Source: an uncultured Bacteroidales bacterium
GTDB lineage: Bacteria > Bacteroidota > Bacteroidia > Bacteroidales > Muribaculaceae
Direction of reading: 5' to 3'
DNA length: 64,000 bases
Assembly: GCA_902777835.1 (NCBI GenBank)
Contig: CACYVC010000011.1
Span: forward strand, 1 to 64,000
Of the stretch, positions 26,594 to 36,493 are shown one piece after another. A program made the translations under genes and the position numbers. The number at the start of each line of letters is the position of its first letter. The first letter of the stretch is position 1. The notes below the pieces were generated by a model. It did no database searches. It was given only the letters and a program-made list of their open reading frames with translations, and had not been told where the DNA came from.

Positions 26594-28021
26594 CTAAATT
26601 GGGCAATTGATGAGATATACCTTGCTTGTAGCGCGGGTAATGGCGGTGTAAAGCCAGCGCATGAAATCAACTGTGCTCAGCGCCTCGGGCATTATGGCAC
26701 CCATATCGACAAACACATTCTTCCATTGACCGCCCTGAGCCTTGTGGCAAGTGACGGAATAGGCAAATTTCACCTGGAGGGCATTAAAATAAGGATGCTC
26801 CTTCATCTGGCGGTAACGCTCGTGCTTATTGCCAGTTAATTCGTTGAAAACTTCGGTATATAGCATTGTATTTTGAGCCACTGTCAAGGCTGGTGTCTCG
26901 CTGAAGAGGCTATTAAGAATAATCTTCACATCCATCTCAAGGTTGTCGTGGTCTGGAAGCTCAACGGTGACATTGGCAAAGCGCAGCCCGTAATACTGCT
27001 CCACCTCTCCCCACACCCTCTTGACGCGCATAACGTCGCCATTGGCTATGAAGTCAATCTCTTTATAGTCTTTTGTCCAATAGTAATTGTTCTTTGCTAC
27101 GATGAGCATATCTCCAGGCGCCAACTCCTCCTCGCGGTAGAGTATCATATTGCGAATGCCACCATTGTAGAGCATAGCGCGCTTGTTGCTGCGGGTAATG
27201 ACTATTGTTTCTTCCAAGCCATCGCGATCGTAGCAATCGCTCAAAGTTTCCATCATAAACTCGCCCGATAATGATTCGATGTCGGAATACTGAGTAAGCT
27301 CCAACTTGGGTACTACAGCCTCGCTACTGGTGAGAATCTTGCGAACTATGGTAGCATTTTGAAGTATGCCTGAGTCTGAGGCTTGGCGGGCGATAAGTGT
27401 TAGATTAACATTATAAATAAAAAGCCCATAACCTTGAAGCAGCTTCAAGTCAAGTGCTGGGCTCTCGCTCTGCCCCACTGGCGACAGCTGCGCCCCATCG
27501 CCCATGAGCATGAGCTTACAGCCCTCACCGCTATATACATAACTCACAAGGTCATCCAGCAAACGTCCGCTGCCAAATACAGACCCTTCGGCCGTCGAAT
27601 TAGCGATCATTGATGCCTCATCAACAATAAATACTGTGCGTGTATGCTTATTCTCGGCAAGCGCAAAACTCTCTCCAAGATAACTATCTTGGCGGTAAAT
27701 CCTGCGATGGATCGTCCATGCGGCACGATGGGAATACTCGCTCAACACTTGCGCTGATCTCCCAGTAGGCGCCAAAAGGATGACTTTGATGCCGCGACGA
27801 GTGAGGGTTTGAACAATAGCGCCTATCAGCGAGGTCTTGCCAGTGCCTGCATACCCATTGAGCAAATAAAGACTGCGCTCGCCTCCATAGAGCAAAAAAT
27901 GAGCAAATGACGCAATCGCCTCAACCTGTTCAGGATTAGGCTCGTAGGGCAAAAACTCCAAAACGTCGCTAAAAAAATCGGCGACATTCACATCGTTAAT
28001 ATCTACTTGAGGACCCGGCAT
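26594..28021 (-). CDS. RecD-like ATP-dependent DNA helicase
   Basis: 475 residues, superfamily 1B helicase. Walker A is LNGYAGTGKTSLIGA (near residue 60), Walker B IVDEASMI, and the C-terminal motif VTCHKAQGGQWKNVFVD plus WLYTAITRATSKVYLI is the UvrD/RecD C-terminal region. It is shorter than RecD and lacks an exonuclease domain. The ATG overlaps the stop codon of holA (TAATG), so the two are co-translated. The role is probably DNA repair; this operon link is seen in the sequence, and the function is inferred. Confidence 0.85.
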   Translation of the reverse strand: MPGPQVDINDVNVADFFSDVLEFLPYEPNPEQVEAIASFAHFLLYGGERSLYLLNGYAGTGKTSLIGAIVQTLTRRGIKVILLAPTGRSAQVLSEYSHRAAWTIHRRIYRQDSYLGESFALAENKHTRTVFIVDEASMIANSTAEGSVFGSGRLLDDLVSYVYSGEGCKLMLMGDGAQLSPVGQSESPALDLKLLQGYGLFIYNVNLTLIARQASDSGILQNATIVRKILTSSEAVVPKLELTQYSDIESLSGEFMMETLSDCYDRDGLEETIVITRSNKRAMLYNGGIRNMILYREEELAPGDMLIVAKNNYYWTKDYKEIDFIANGDVMRVKRVWGEVEQYYGLRFANVTVELPDHDNLEMDVKIILNSLFSETPALTVAQNTMLYTEVFNELTGNKHERYRQMKEHPYFNALQVKFAYSVTCHKAQGGQWKNVFVDMGAIMPEALSTVDFMRWLYTAITRATSKVYLINCPI

Positions 28022-29079
28022 TAAGCATGGAGTATTTTGTAGATTAATTCACGGAGGAGCGCATTGGCATCTTGGCGTGATTTTATTCCTTTGCTCTTGG
28101 TGTCGCACTCTCTAATCCATGAGATTATATTGACACACGCTAGGGTGTTATAGTATCTTGATGCTTCTTCAAACTTCTTGACCCTGAATGCCGATTTTGT
28201 GCCTACAGCAGCCATGAGCCCCGCCTGTGAACGGTCGGTAGCGGCCCTATAAAGGAGCAATTTTGAGAAATATCCAAAGAGCATGCTCACCGTGATTACA
28301 GTTGGGTTTGCCTTAGGATTCTTTTCGTAATAGTTGATGATCTCAAAGGCTTTCTTGGCGTTGCGGCGTGACAGGGCTTCCTCAAGCTCAAAATTGTTGT
28401 AGTCTTTGCTTATGCCAATATTGCGCTCTATGAGTTCGGGAGTGATGCATTTGTCGTCTTTGACGAGGATTTTGAGTTTGTCAATCTCGGTGTAGAGACG
28501 TGAGATGTCGTTACCCACATTTGACGACAGCATCGACAGTGCTTTTTCATCAATAGAACAGCCTTGCGACTTTATATAATCTAAAGCCGCCAGCTCCATA
28601 GGTCTACCCTCTCGCAACTTGTCACTGCGGAACACCACACCAGAGTTATTCTTCTTTACTGCATCGACAAAGTCCTTGCCTTTGATAGCCTCTCCTTTGT
28701 TGCACACCACTAGGATGGTGCTAGCGAGAGGTTGCGCAGCATAGTGCTTTAGCTGGTTGAGCTCGTTGGCATTGCCTTTGTTGTTGAGCTTTCCCACCAC
28801 CTGCGCTTCTCTAATCACCACGACCTGGTGCTCAGCCATCGCAGGATACTGCTTGCACATGCTGATGACGTTGCGAATGTCGGTGATATCGGCTCCATAG
28901 ACGATGTTTAGGTTGAAATCGCGCTCATCGGGCGACAAGGCGTTCTCAACAATAGCCTCCTCAAGTCGGTCAATGAAATAACCTTCCTCACCGTGCAGGA
29001 CATATATAGGTCGAAACTTCTTGGAATTGATTTCTTTCAACAACCCAGAGAAGGTAACGTCTTCTTTTTTTACTGCCAT
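28021..29079 (-). CDS. holA: DNA polymerase III subunit delta
   Basis: 352 residues from the ATG at 29079; an upstream TTG would add only seven residues. It is the clamp-loader delta subunit, which opens the sliding clamp. Typical segments are FRPIYVLHGEEGYFIDRLEEAI near the N-terminus, VVIREAQ, LASTILVVCNKGEAIKGKDF, and a helical C-terminal domain with IEKLKILVKDD-like helices. No catalytic residues are expected. It is the first gene of a two-gene unit with the RecD-like helicase. Confidence 0.88.
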   Translation of the reverse strand: MAVKKEDVTFSGLLKEINSKKFRPIYVLHGEEGYFIDRLEEAIVENALSPDERDFNLNIVYGADITDIRNVISMCKQYPAMAEHQVVVIREAQVVGKLNNKGNANELNQLKHYAAQPLASTILVVCNKGEAIKGKDFVDAVKKNNSGVVFRSDKLREGRPMELAALDYIKSQGCSIDEKALSMLSSNVGNDISRLYTEIDKLKILVKDDKCITPELIERNIGISKDYNNFELEEALSRRNAKKAFEIINYYEKNPKANPTVITVSMLFGYFSKLLLYRAATDRSQAGLMAAVGTKSAFRVKKFEEASRYYNTLACVNIISWIRECDTKSKGIKSRQDANALLRELIYKILHA

Positions 29080-29167
29080 AATTACTTTTTTCAAAGACAA
29101 GAATGCCTAGTTCAGAAATTTTTTGTAAATTTACAATTTATTTTGCAGACCACCAAACACAAAAAAC

Positions 29168-29617
29168 ATGCAGAGACTTAATCTCCCTGAATATCAATTT
29201 AATATAAGAAACAAAGAAGATGCATTTGTCATCCTTGATACTCTGCGCAAGCGATGGGTAACTCTCACTCCTGAGGAATGGGTAAGGCAAAACTTCGTGC
29301 GTTTTTTGATTGACGATAGGGAATTTCCCGCTGCGTTGATGAACAATGAGATTTCGCTCACACAAAACGGCATAAAGCGCCGCTGCGACACTCTCGTTGC
29401 TGACCGACAGGGTGCTCCGCTAGTTATTGTGGAGTATAAGGCTCCAAATATCGAGATTACACAAAAGACCTTTGACCAAATAGTGCGCTACAACATGGTG
29501 CTGCGAGCAAAGTATCTGGTTGTGTCGAACGGCATGAGTCACTACTGCTGCAAAATAGACTATGAGACCAACAGCTACAAATTTCTCAAAGAGATTCCAT
29601 GTTATGGAGATTTGTAA
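29168..29617 (+). CDS. Stand-alone HsdR_N-type nuclease domain protein
   Basis: 149 residues matching the type I restriction R-protein N-terminal domain (HSDR_N_2). The PD-(D/E)xK-like core is RCDTLVADRQGAPLVIVEYKAP, with Asp near residue 77 and Glu-Tyr-Lys near 91-93. The protein has no helicase domain and no methylase or specificity gene is nearby, so it is not a normal restriction system. Such single-domain proteins are common in Bacteroidota and uncharacterised. It diverges from holA and precedes the PcrA gene by 53 bases. Confidence 0.8.
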   Translation: MQRLNLPEYQFNIRNKEDAFVILDTLRKRWVTLTPEEWVRQNFVRFLIDDREFPAALMNNEISLTQNGIKRRCDTLVADRQGAPLVIVEYKAPNIEITQKTFDQIVRYNMVLRAKYLVVSNGMSHYCCKIDYETNSYKFLKEIPCYGDL

Positions 29618-29670
29618 GCTAAAAATCATTGTTGTTTAATTGTTCATTTTCTTGTTCAGTATAATAAATC

Positions 29671-32025
29671 TTGGAAGACTACTTAAATAAACTAAATGCT
29701 CAGCAGCGTGATGCTGTGCTATACTGCGACGGACCGCAACTAGTGATTGCCGGTGCGGGTTCGGGAAAGACTCGTGTGCTCACCTACAAGATTGTGCATC
29801 TGCTTAAACTCGGATATTTCCCCTCACATATCATGGCGCTGACGTTCACCAACAAAGCGGCAGGCGAGATGCTTGAGCGCATCACGGCATTAGTTGGTGA
29901 AGAAGTATCATCACACCTTTGGATGGGCACCTTTCACTCAATCTTTGCAAAACTACTTCGCATCAATGCCGACCGTATAGGTTTTGACCATGATTACACC
30001 ATCTACGACACTAGCGACTCTCGCTCGCTCATCAAGCTCATTATCAAAGACATGCAGCTTGATGACAAGGTGTATAAACCTGCTACTATCCAGTCGCGCA
30101 TCTCAATGATGAAAAATGCTCTTATCACACCTTCATATTACGAGACAGACCGCAGACTACGAGAGGAAGATGAGAGAGCAAAACGACCTTTGACCGCCGA
30201 AATTTATAAGACCTATTGCCACCGGTGCAAGATAGCCGGGGCGATGGACTTTGATGACCTGCTGGTATTTACCAATATCCTGCTGCGTGATAACCCCGAC
30301 ATTCTTAAGAAATATCAAGAGCGATTTGAGTACATCTTAGTTGATGAGTATCAAGACACGAACTTCGCTCAGCACCTTATCATTACCCAACTTGCCAAGA
30401 ACCACAACCATGTGTGCGTGGTGGGCGATGACGCGCAAAGCATTTATTCGTTTAGAGGCGCGAACATCTCAAATATTCTTGACCTAAAGAAGTCGTTCCC
30501 AGCGTTACAGACATTCAAACTTGAACGAAACTACCGCTCCACAAAAAACATTATTGGCGCAGCAAACTCGCTGATTGAAAAAAACAAGCGCCAAATCAAA
30601 AAGAATATTTACAGCGAGAACCCTGTGGGCACTAAGGTAAATGTGGTGGAGTGCTATAGCGACAAAATAGAGGCACAAATTGTTAATAGTATCATCTCAT
30701 CACTCAAAATTCGTAAAGGATATAGTTATGAGGATTTTGCAATACTTTACCGCACAAATGCTCAATCCCGAATATTAGAAGATACTTTTAAAAATGGAGG
30801 ACGCATGGATGCTCATGGCGAAAAGGGTCTTTCTATCCCCTACCGCATCTATGGCGGTCTATCGTTTTATCAGCGCAAGGAGATTAAAGACGCTTTGGCT
30901 TATTTCCGCTTGACAATCAACCCCAACGACGATGAGGCGCTTAGGCGAGTAATCAACTATCCAGCCCGCGGAATCGGTAACACAACACTTGCCAAAGTGC
31001 AGCACTGCGGTATTGATGACGGTGTGAGCATGTGGCAGGTGTTGAACAATCCATCTCAACACCGCCTTGAAGTAAATAACGGAACATTGAGAAAATTACA
31101 AGCATTTGTCGAGCTAATCAATGGCTTTGCTGCACAGGACCAAAGCGGATTAAATGCTTACGAACTGGGACGCACAATCATTGAACGTAGCGGCATCATG
31201 GCGGAGTTGATGAAAGAAAAGTCGGTAGAGAACATCAGCAAGCAAGAGAACCTCGACGAGCTACTTGCTGCAATGCATGACTTTGTCAGTGAGCAAGAGG
31301 AGCAAGGCTCATCGGAGATGAGAATGACCGACTTCCTTGCGCAGGCATCGCTCGCAACCGACCAGGACACCGACAAGAGCGAGGGAGAATGCGTTACGCT
31401 TATGACAGTGCATGCAGCTAAAGGATTGGAATACAAGAACGTTATAATCGTAGGCGTAGAGGAAGACCTATTCCCCTCAGCGATGAGCAAAGATTCACTG
31501 GCAGCGATTGAGGAGGAACGACGCCTGCTATATGTTGCCATAACTCGCGCCGAAAAAAACTGCGTCATCACTTATGCTAAGTCTCGCTTCCGAAATGGCA
31601 GCAATATGAGTTGCCACCCCAGCCGCTTCATCCGTGATATCGATCCACAGTTCTTGTCATTAGGATCCACAAGCGGTTATAAGTCAAAGAGAGAAGATAA
31701 GTTTGATGATTATAGAACTGAAAGGCACAAACCTTTTGAGCCATTAAGAAGCGACTATCCATCACAACCCAGGCTTCAACCTCAACCGTCATTCCGGTCT
31801 GTTACCCCCAGCACTCCCCCACCAGCGGTGGCAACAAGCGGTGAATTCACATTACATTCACTAAACGAGATTAGCGAGGGGTGCAGTATTCTGCACAACA
31901 AGTTCGGTCAAGGCACAATTGCCAAGATTGACACAAGCGGCAGCGACCCGAAGATTATTGTAGAGTTTGACGTCATGGGCCAACGCACGTTATTACTAAA
32001 ATTCGCAAAGTTCAAGATATTGTAA
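29671..32025 (+). CDS. ATP-dependent DNA helicase PcrA/UvrD
   Basis: 784 residues, superfamily 1A helicase. Walker A AGAGSGKTRV (near residue 30), DEYQDTN (Walker B), GDDAQSIYSFRGA, LERNYRS and the VTLMTVHAAKGLEYKNV segment are all present. The C-terminus after a low-complexity Pro-rich linker (about 685-735) has a Tudor-like fold (GQGTIAKIDTSG). The start codon is TTG: two in-frame stops (TAATAA) lie just upstream and no ATG fits the family N-terminus. It acts in repair and replication-fork clearance. Confidence 0.93.
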   Translation: MEDYLNKLNAQQRDAVLYCDGPQLVIAGAGSGKTRVLTYKIVHLLKLGYFPSHIMALTFTNKAAGEMLERITALVGEEVSSHLWMGTFHSIFAKLLRINADRIGFDHDYTIYDTSDSRSLIKLIIKDMQLDDKVYKPATIQSRISMMKNALITPSYYETDRRLREEDERAKRPLTAEIYKTYCHRCKIAGAMDFDDLLVFTNILLRDNPDILKKYQERFEYILVDEYQDTNFAQHLIITQLAKNHNHVCVVGDDAQSIYSFRGANISNILDLKKSFPALQTFKLERNYRSTKNIIGAANSLIEKNKRQIKKNIYSENPVGTKVNVVECYSDKIEAQIVNSIISSLKIRKGYSYEDFAILYRTNAQSRILEDTFKNGGRMDAHGEKGLSIPYRIYGGLSFYQRKEIKDALAYFRLTINPNDDEALRRVINYPARGIGNTTLAKVQHCGIDDGVSMWQVLNNPSQHRLEVNNGTLRKLQAFVELINGFAAQDQSGLNAYELGRTIIERSGIMAELMKEKSVENISKQENLDELLAAMHDFVSEQEEQGSSEMRMTDFLAQASLATDQDTDKSEGECVTLMTVHAAKGLEYKNVIIVGVEEDLFPSAMSKDSLAAIEEERRLLYVAITRAEKNCVITYAKSRFRNGSNMSCHPSRFIRDIDPQFLSLGSTSGYKSKREDKFDDYRTERHKPFEPLRSDYPSQPRLQPQPSFRSVTPSTPPPAVATSGEFTLHSLNEISEGCSILHNKFGQGTIAKIDTSGSDPKIIVEFDVMGQRTLLLKFAKFKIL

Positions 32026-32031
32026 TTTGTT

Positions 32032-33168
32032 ATGAACACACCTTATTATATAGTCTATGAGGAGAAGTTGAGACGCAATCTCGACCTTATCACTCGTGTG
32101 AGCCGTGAGAGTGGAGCAAAAATAATTATGGCATTCAAAGCCAATGCATTATGGCGTACATTTCCCATATTCAGGGAGTATGGCATCGCTTCTACTGCCA
32201 GTTCAGTAAACGAGATGCTTCTTGCCAACGACGAACTGCATTGCAAGGCGCACACTTATTGCCCAGCTTATACCGAGCAAACTATCAAGCAATACATAGC
32301 CGGCAGCAGTCACATCACCTTCAACTCCGTTGATCAGTTCATTAGATTCAAGCCATTTATCGATGAGCATAACATTGCTAAACCTAGCGAGCGCATCAGT
32401 TGTGGATTGCGCATCAACCCAATGTGCTCGGTTATTGAGACCGACATCTACAACCCCTGCTGCCCAGGGTCACGATTTGGCATCCTTAGCGAGAATCTAA
32501 CTCACTTGCCCGAAGGCATTGAGGGATTCCATTTCCATGCCCTATGTGAATCAACATCTTACGACCTTGCAAAAGTGCTTGACGCTATGGAGGAGCAATT
32601 TGGCCAATGGCTACCACAACTCAAATGGATAAACATGGGCGGTGGTCACTTGATGACTCGAAAAGACTATGACATTGAGCATCTGATTCATCTAATTCAA
32701 GACTTCAAACAACGGCATCCAAATCTTGAAGTAATTCTTGAACCTGGTAGTGCATTTTGTTGGCAAACAGGTGACTTAGAGGCAACTGTGGTTGATGTGG
32801 TAGAAAATAGTGGCATCAAAACAGCGATAGTGGATGTGTCGTTTGCGTGCCATATGCCCGACTGCCTAGAAATGCCTTATAAACCCGTCATTTCACAAGC
32901 ACTTCCTGATGTTGACGACTCCCATCCCACCTATCGCATTGGTGGAAATTCGTGCTTAAGCGGCGACTATGTTGGCGATTGGAGTTTTGAGCGAGAGCTT
33001 AAAGCCGGCGACAGCCTTACCTTTGAGGATATGAACCACTATACTACAGTGAAAACCAATATGTTCAACGGCATCAGCCATCCCGCCATTGTGCTTCAGC
33101 ATCTTGACGGAACTATTGAAACGCTCAGAGAATTTACCTATGAAGATTATAAATCGAGGATGAGCTAG
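32032..33168 (+). CDS. nspC: Carboxynorspermidine decarboxylase
   Basis: 378 residues, PLP-dependent fold III decarboxylase. It makes spermidine or norspermidine from the carboxy-precursor in the alternative polyamine pathway. The PLP lysine lies in IIMAFKANALW (near residue 40); NPGS-like RINPMCSVIETDIYNPC, WINMGGGH and VILEPGSAF are typical. The C-terminal Cys-containing GGNSCLSGD carries the second active-site residue. It starts 6 bases after the helicase gene. The partner dehydrogenase is not in the window. Confidence 0.92.
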   Translation: MNTPYYIVYEEKLRRNLDLITRVSRESGAKIIMAFKANALWRTFPIFREYGIASTASSVNEMLLANDELHCKAHTYCPAYTEQTIKQYIAGSSHITFNSVDQFIRFKPFIDEHNIAKPSERISCGLRINPMCSVIETDIYNPCCPGSRFGILSENLTHLPEGIEGFHFHALCESTSYDLAKVLDAMEEQFGQWLPQLKWINMGGGHLMTRKDYDIEHLIHLIQDFKQRHPNLEVILEPGSAFCWQTGDLEATVVDVVENSGIKTAIVDVSFACHMPDCLEMPYKPVISQALPDVDDSHPTYRIGGNSCLSGDYVGDWSFERELKAGDSLTFEDMNHYTTVKTNMFNGISHPAIVLQHLDGTIETLREFTYEDYKSRMS

Positions 33169-33175
33169 CGAAAAT

Positions 33176-33210
33176 AAGTTATAAGTGTTAAGTAGTAAGT
33201 GTTAAGTAAA
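33176..33210. repeat. Heptad block after nspC
   Basis: AAGTTAT, AAGTGTT, AAGTAGT, AAGTGTT, AAGTAAA in one register, 8 bases after the nspC stop. The GTTAAGT word is shared with the blocks at 48.46 and 51.8 kb. Confidence 0.75.
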
Positions 33211-33258
33211 ATTTAGTAGAGCGGTAAAGCAGTACTATTCCACTCATCTATTATTCCA

Positions 33259-35181
33259 CTAGCGAAGTTCTTCTAGTGCCTCACTAGCTTGCTCCCACTC
33301 TAGCATTACGTTTTCAAGCTCCTGATTAAGAGCTGCATGACGTGAGAAGATTTCAGGGTCGCTAGCATTGCCTTGCGACAGTTGTTCCTCAATCTCGGCA
33401 ATCGCTGCCTCGGTGTCGGCAATTTGCTGCTCGAGCTGCTTAACACGCTTCTCGGCACGGCGAATCTCACGCTCATGCTCCTTCTGCTCTTGATAGCATA
33501 GTTTTGAAGCTGTTATCACTTTCTCTTGCTGCGGAGCGACAGTCTTATCTTTAATCTCCAATTCATGCAATGACTGAATTTTCTTCTTCTCAAGAAACTC
33601 ATAAATACCACACAAGTGCTCACGCACACGGTGGTTTCCAAACTCATAAACCTTGCCAACCAGTCCGTCAAGAAAATCACGGTCGTGCGATACAACAATT
33701 ACAGTTCCGTCGAAGTCGGCGATAGCGCTCTTGAGGATATCTTTGGTGCGCATATCAAGGTGATTGGTAGGCTCATCGAGGATTAGCAAATTCACGGGCT
33801 GCAACAGCAATTTGAGCATAGCAAGTCTTGCCTTCTCACCACCCGAAAGCACTTTTACCTTCTTTTCACTCGCTTCACCACCAAACATGAATGCTCCCAA
33901 AAGGTCATTGATGCGAGAGCGAATATCTCCCACTGCCTCATAGTCGATAGTGTCGAATACAGTTATCTCCTGATTAAGCAATTGTGCCTGATTTTGAGCA
34001 AAATAGCCAATCTTCACATTGTGGCCAATCTTGAGACTGCCGTCAAAAGGTATCTCGTTCATAATGCACTTTACAAGCGTTGACTTGCCAGCGCCATTCT
34101 TGCCCACAAATGCAACCTTTTCGCCACGCTTAATAGTAAGAGTCACATCGTGGAACACGTTGAGGTCACCGTAGTTCTTTGCCAAGTCCTCAATAATCAC
34201 GGGGTAGTCGCCCGAGCGAGGGGCTGGTGGAAACTTAAGTCGCAGGCGTGAATTATCGACCTCGTCAATCTCAATGCGCTCCACCTTAGCAAGCTGCTTG
34301 ATTCGGCTCTGCACCTGCACAGCCTTTGTCGCCTTGTAGCGGAATTTCTCGATAAATTCCTCGGTGTCCTGAATCATCTTTTGCTGGTTATCATAGGCAC
34401 GGCGTTGCTGCTCAAGGCGTTCCTTACGTAGCTCAACAAAGTGGGAGTAATTGACTTGATAGTCATAGATTTTGCCGAGTGAAATCTCTATGGTGCGGGT
34501 GGTCACATTGTCAATAAAAGCGCGGTCGTGACTCACAAGAAGCAAGGCTCCACGACGAGTTTTGAGAAAGTCTTCGAGCCACTGAATCGACTCAATGTCA
34601 AGGTGATTGGTAGGCTCGTCGAGAAGCAGCACATCGGGGCGCTGAAGAAGCAGTTTGGCAATCTCCACACGCATGCGCCAGCCACCACTGAACTCACTAG
34701 TTTGGCGATTGAAATCGCTGCGCTCAAAACCTAGGCCAATGAGGGTCTTCTCCAACTCTGCCTCATAGTTCTCGCTCTGCATCATAGCGCGTAGGTCAGT
34801 TTTCTCCGACAAGCGTTCAAGCAACGATTGGTAGTCGTCGCTTTCATAGTCAGTGCGCTCAGCAATCTCTTTATTAATGGCGTCAATCTCACGGTCAAGC
34901 TCTTTCACATGATCAAAGGCTTTGGCAGCTTCCTCACGTAGAGTGCAGTTATCCACAAGACGCATTTGTTGTGGCAGATAGCCAATGGTCACATCACTCG
35001 GTTTAGACACACTGCCACCAGTTGGCAACTGCATACCTGCAATAATCTTTAGCATGGTAGATTTGCCTGCACCATTCTTGCCAACAAGAGCAATGCGGTC
35101 GCTCTTATTGATCACATAATTTATATTATCAAACAACGGGCGAGCGCTAAACTCAACCTTCAAGTTCTGAATCGAAATCAT
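33259..35181 (-). CDS. ABC-F family ATPase
   Basis: 640 residues from ATG at 35181 (a TTG nine codons upstream is less likely). Two ABC domains in tandem: Walker A GKNGAGKSTM and signature SGGWRMRVEIAKLL in the first, GKNGAGKSTL and SGGEKARLAMLKLL in the second, joined by a charged linker of about 80 residues. A C-terminal coiled coil (about 550-640) follows. This is the arrangement of the Uup/YheS-type ABC-F proteins, soluble ATPases acting on ribosomes. No transmembrane segments. Confidence 0.9.
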   Translation of the reverse strand: MISIQNLKVEFSARPLFDNINYVINKSDRIALVGKNGAGKSTMLKIIAGMQLPTGGSVSKPSDVTIGYLPQQMRLVDNCTLREEAAKAFDHVKELDREIDAINKEIAERTDYESDDYQSLLERLSEKTDLRAMMQSENYEAELEKTLIGLGFERSDFNRQTSEFSGGWRMRVEIAKLLLQRPDVLLLDEPTNHLDIESIQWLEDFLKTRRGALLLVSHDRAFIDNVTTRTIEISLGKIYDYQVNYSHFVELRKERLEQQRRAYDNQQKMIQDTEEFIEKFRYKATKAVQVQSRIKQLAKVERIEIDEVDNSRLRLKFPPAPRSGDYPVIIEDLAKNYGDLNVFHDVTLTIKRGEKVAFVGKNGAGKSTLVKCIMNEIPFDGSLKIGHNVKIGYFAQNQAQLLNQEITVFDTIDYEAVGDIRSRINDLLGAFMFGGEASEKKVKVLSGGEKARLAMLKLLLQPVNLLILDEPTNHLDMRTKDILKSAIADFDGTVIVVSHDRDFLDGLVGKVYEFGNHRVREHLCGIYEFLEKKKIQSLHELEIKDKTVAPQQEKVITASKLCYQEQKEHEREIRRAEKRVKQLEQQIADTEAAIAEIEEQLSQGNASDPEIFSRHAALNQELENVMLEWEQASEALEELR

Positions 35182-35251
35182 ATCTAAGCTAACAAGCTGA
35201 CCAGGCAATAGCGTTTTTGGTCGTTGCTATTTACTCTAACTAAAACTGGCA

Positions 35252-35269
35252 CAAAATTACACAAAATTA
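35252..35269 (-). promoter_or_regulatory. Two overlapping -7 elements for the ABC-F gene
   Basis: CAAAATTA occurs at 35252-35259 and again at 35262-35269, giving TAATTTTG twice, ten bases apart, on the minus strand about 75-85 bases upstream of the start codon. Confidence 0.5.
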
Positions 35270-35360
35270 GTGCAAGTTGAGAGCAGAACAAAATAATAAA
35301 CGAAGTTTTTTATTTTTTATGCCTAAACGCCGCCTAATTTATCTAAAATTACACACAAAA

Positions 35361-35391
35361 TTTGATTTAGGGAAATTTTATTGTACTTTTG
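35361..35391 (+). promoter_or_regulatory. Best consensus promoter of the window (dus gene)
   Basis: TTTG at 35361-35364, 19 bases, TACTTTTG at 35384-35391: the exact Bacteroidota -33/-7 layout. It fixes the gene start at 35408, because the upstream TTG at 35381 would lie inside the promoter. Confidence 0.8.
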
Positions 35392-35407
35392 CAAAAATAA
35401 CTTAGAC

Positions 35408-36349
35408 ATGATTAACGACATTATGATATTTGCTGCGCCTGTGCAAGGAATTACCGACTGCCACTGGCGGAATGCGCACCATGAGATCTTTGGTGGCACG
35501 GATGGGTATTTCGGGCCGTTTATGCGTATGGAACATAAGGAGATACGCAAGCGCGATCTCTTTGATGCTAATCCCCAGAATAACGCTGTGCCAGTGTTCA
35601 CTCCACAAATTCTGGCATGCCAGCCTAAGGATGCGTTACGTATGGTAGAAGTACTAAAGGAGATGGGGCACAAGGCTATCGATATCAATATGGGATGTCC
35701 ATTCCCGCCCATCGCCCTACATCACAAGGGGTCGGGATTGCTTCAATATCCCGATGAGGTGGAGAAACTTTTCAAGACCTTAAGTAAAGTCGATGATGTA
35801 ACATATAGCGTGAAGATGCGCTTGGGGTGGGATGAACCCACACATTGGAGAGACATCATTCCACTTCTCGACATCATTAAGCCAACACACATAACCGTGC
35901 ATCCACGCACGGGCCGACAGCAATACAAGGGCGTGCTCAACCTCGACGAGTTCAATGCAATTGTATCAGCATGCCACTACCCTGTCATTTACAATGGTGA
36001 GCTTAAGACCCTTGACGACATAGATCGCATGAGCAAGATTTTGCCAGGCATCGCTGGCATGATGATTGGTCGTGGTCTCATAGAAGACCCTGCAATGCTC
36101 TGTCCTGAGAAAGCGACGCCCGACAACTACTGCGAGCTCCACAACCGCCTGCGTGACGCCTACACAGAGCAGCTTAACGGTGGCGAACACCAATTACTCT
36201 TAAAGATGAAATCGTTGTGGGAAACATTCCTTCCCAATGCTCCTCGCAAGTCGCTCAAAGCAATCAAGAAAGCCACCTCGATGGCAAAATATAATGTTGC
36301 AGTAAGCGAGCTCTTCTATAATCTTGAGGATTTAGATCATGAAGAATGA
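35408..36349 (+). CDS. tRNA-dihydrouridine synthase
   Basis: 313 residues, FMN-dependent Dus family. It reduces uridine in tRNA D-loops. The N-terminus IFAAPVQGITDCHWR (FMN binding), the catalytic Cys97 in NMGCPFPP, KMRLGWDEP, and the HPRTGRQQYKG segment near residue 170 are all present. The MIGRGLIEDPAM motif precedes the helical C-terminal domain. Subfamily (DusA/B/C) is not clear. Confidence 0.9.
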   Translation: MINDIMIFAAPVQGITDCHWRNAHHEIFGGTDGYFGPFMRMEHKEIRKRDLFDANPQNNAVPVFTPQILACQPKDALRMVEVLKEMGHKAIDINMGCPFPPIALHHKGSGLLQYPDEVEKLFKTLSKVDDVTYSVKMRLGWDEPTHWRDIIPLLDIIKPTHITVHPRTGRQQYKGVLNLDEFNAIVSACHYPVIYNGELKTLDDIDRMSKILPGIAGMMIGRGLIEDPAMLCPEKATPDNYCELHNRLRDAYTEQLNGGEHQLLLKMKSLWETFLPNAPRKSLKAIKKATSMAKYNVAVSELFYNLEDLDHEE

Positions 36350-36417
36350 ACACTTATAATCCAAAAAATAACCTGACGTCGGCCTAAAGACCGATTTGGG
36401 TTAAAGATTATCAAGAA

Positions 36418-36465
36418 AAAGAAAGGCACTTCTCGGTTTTGTGAGAAGTGCCTTTCAGCATTGTT
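36418..36465. terminator. Strong terminator between dus and EF-G2 genes
   Basis: GAAAGGCACTTCTC (36421-36434) pairs perfectly with GAGAAGTGCCTTTC (36443-36456) around an 8-base loop. On the minus strand a T-rich run follows, so it primarily ends the EF-G2 transcript. Confidence 0.88.
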
Positions 36466-36493
36466 ATGTAAGGAAAAAATAGAAGAGAGGGGA

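Noticed and set aside
29168..29617. Type I restriction system
   Set aside because: Only the R-protein N-terminal-like domain is present; no helicase, methylase or specificity subunit occurs in the window.
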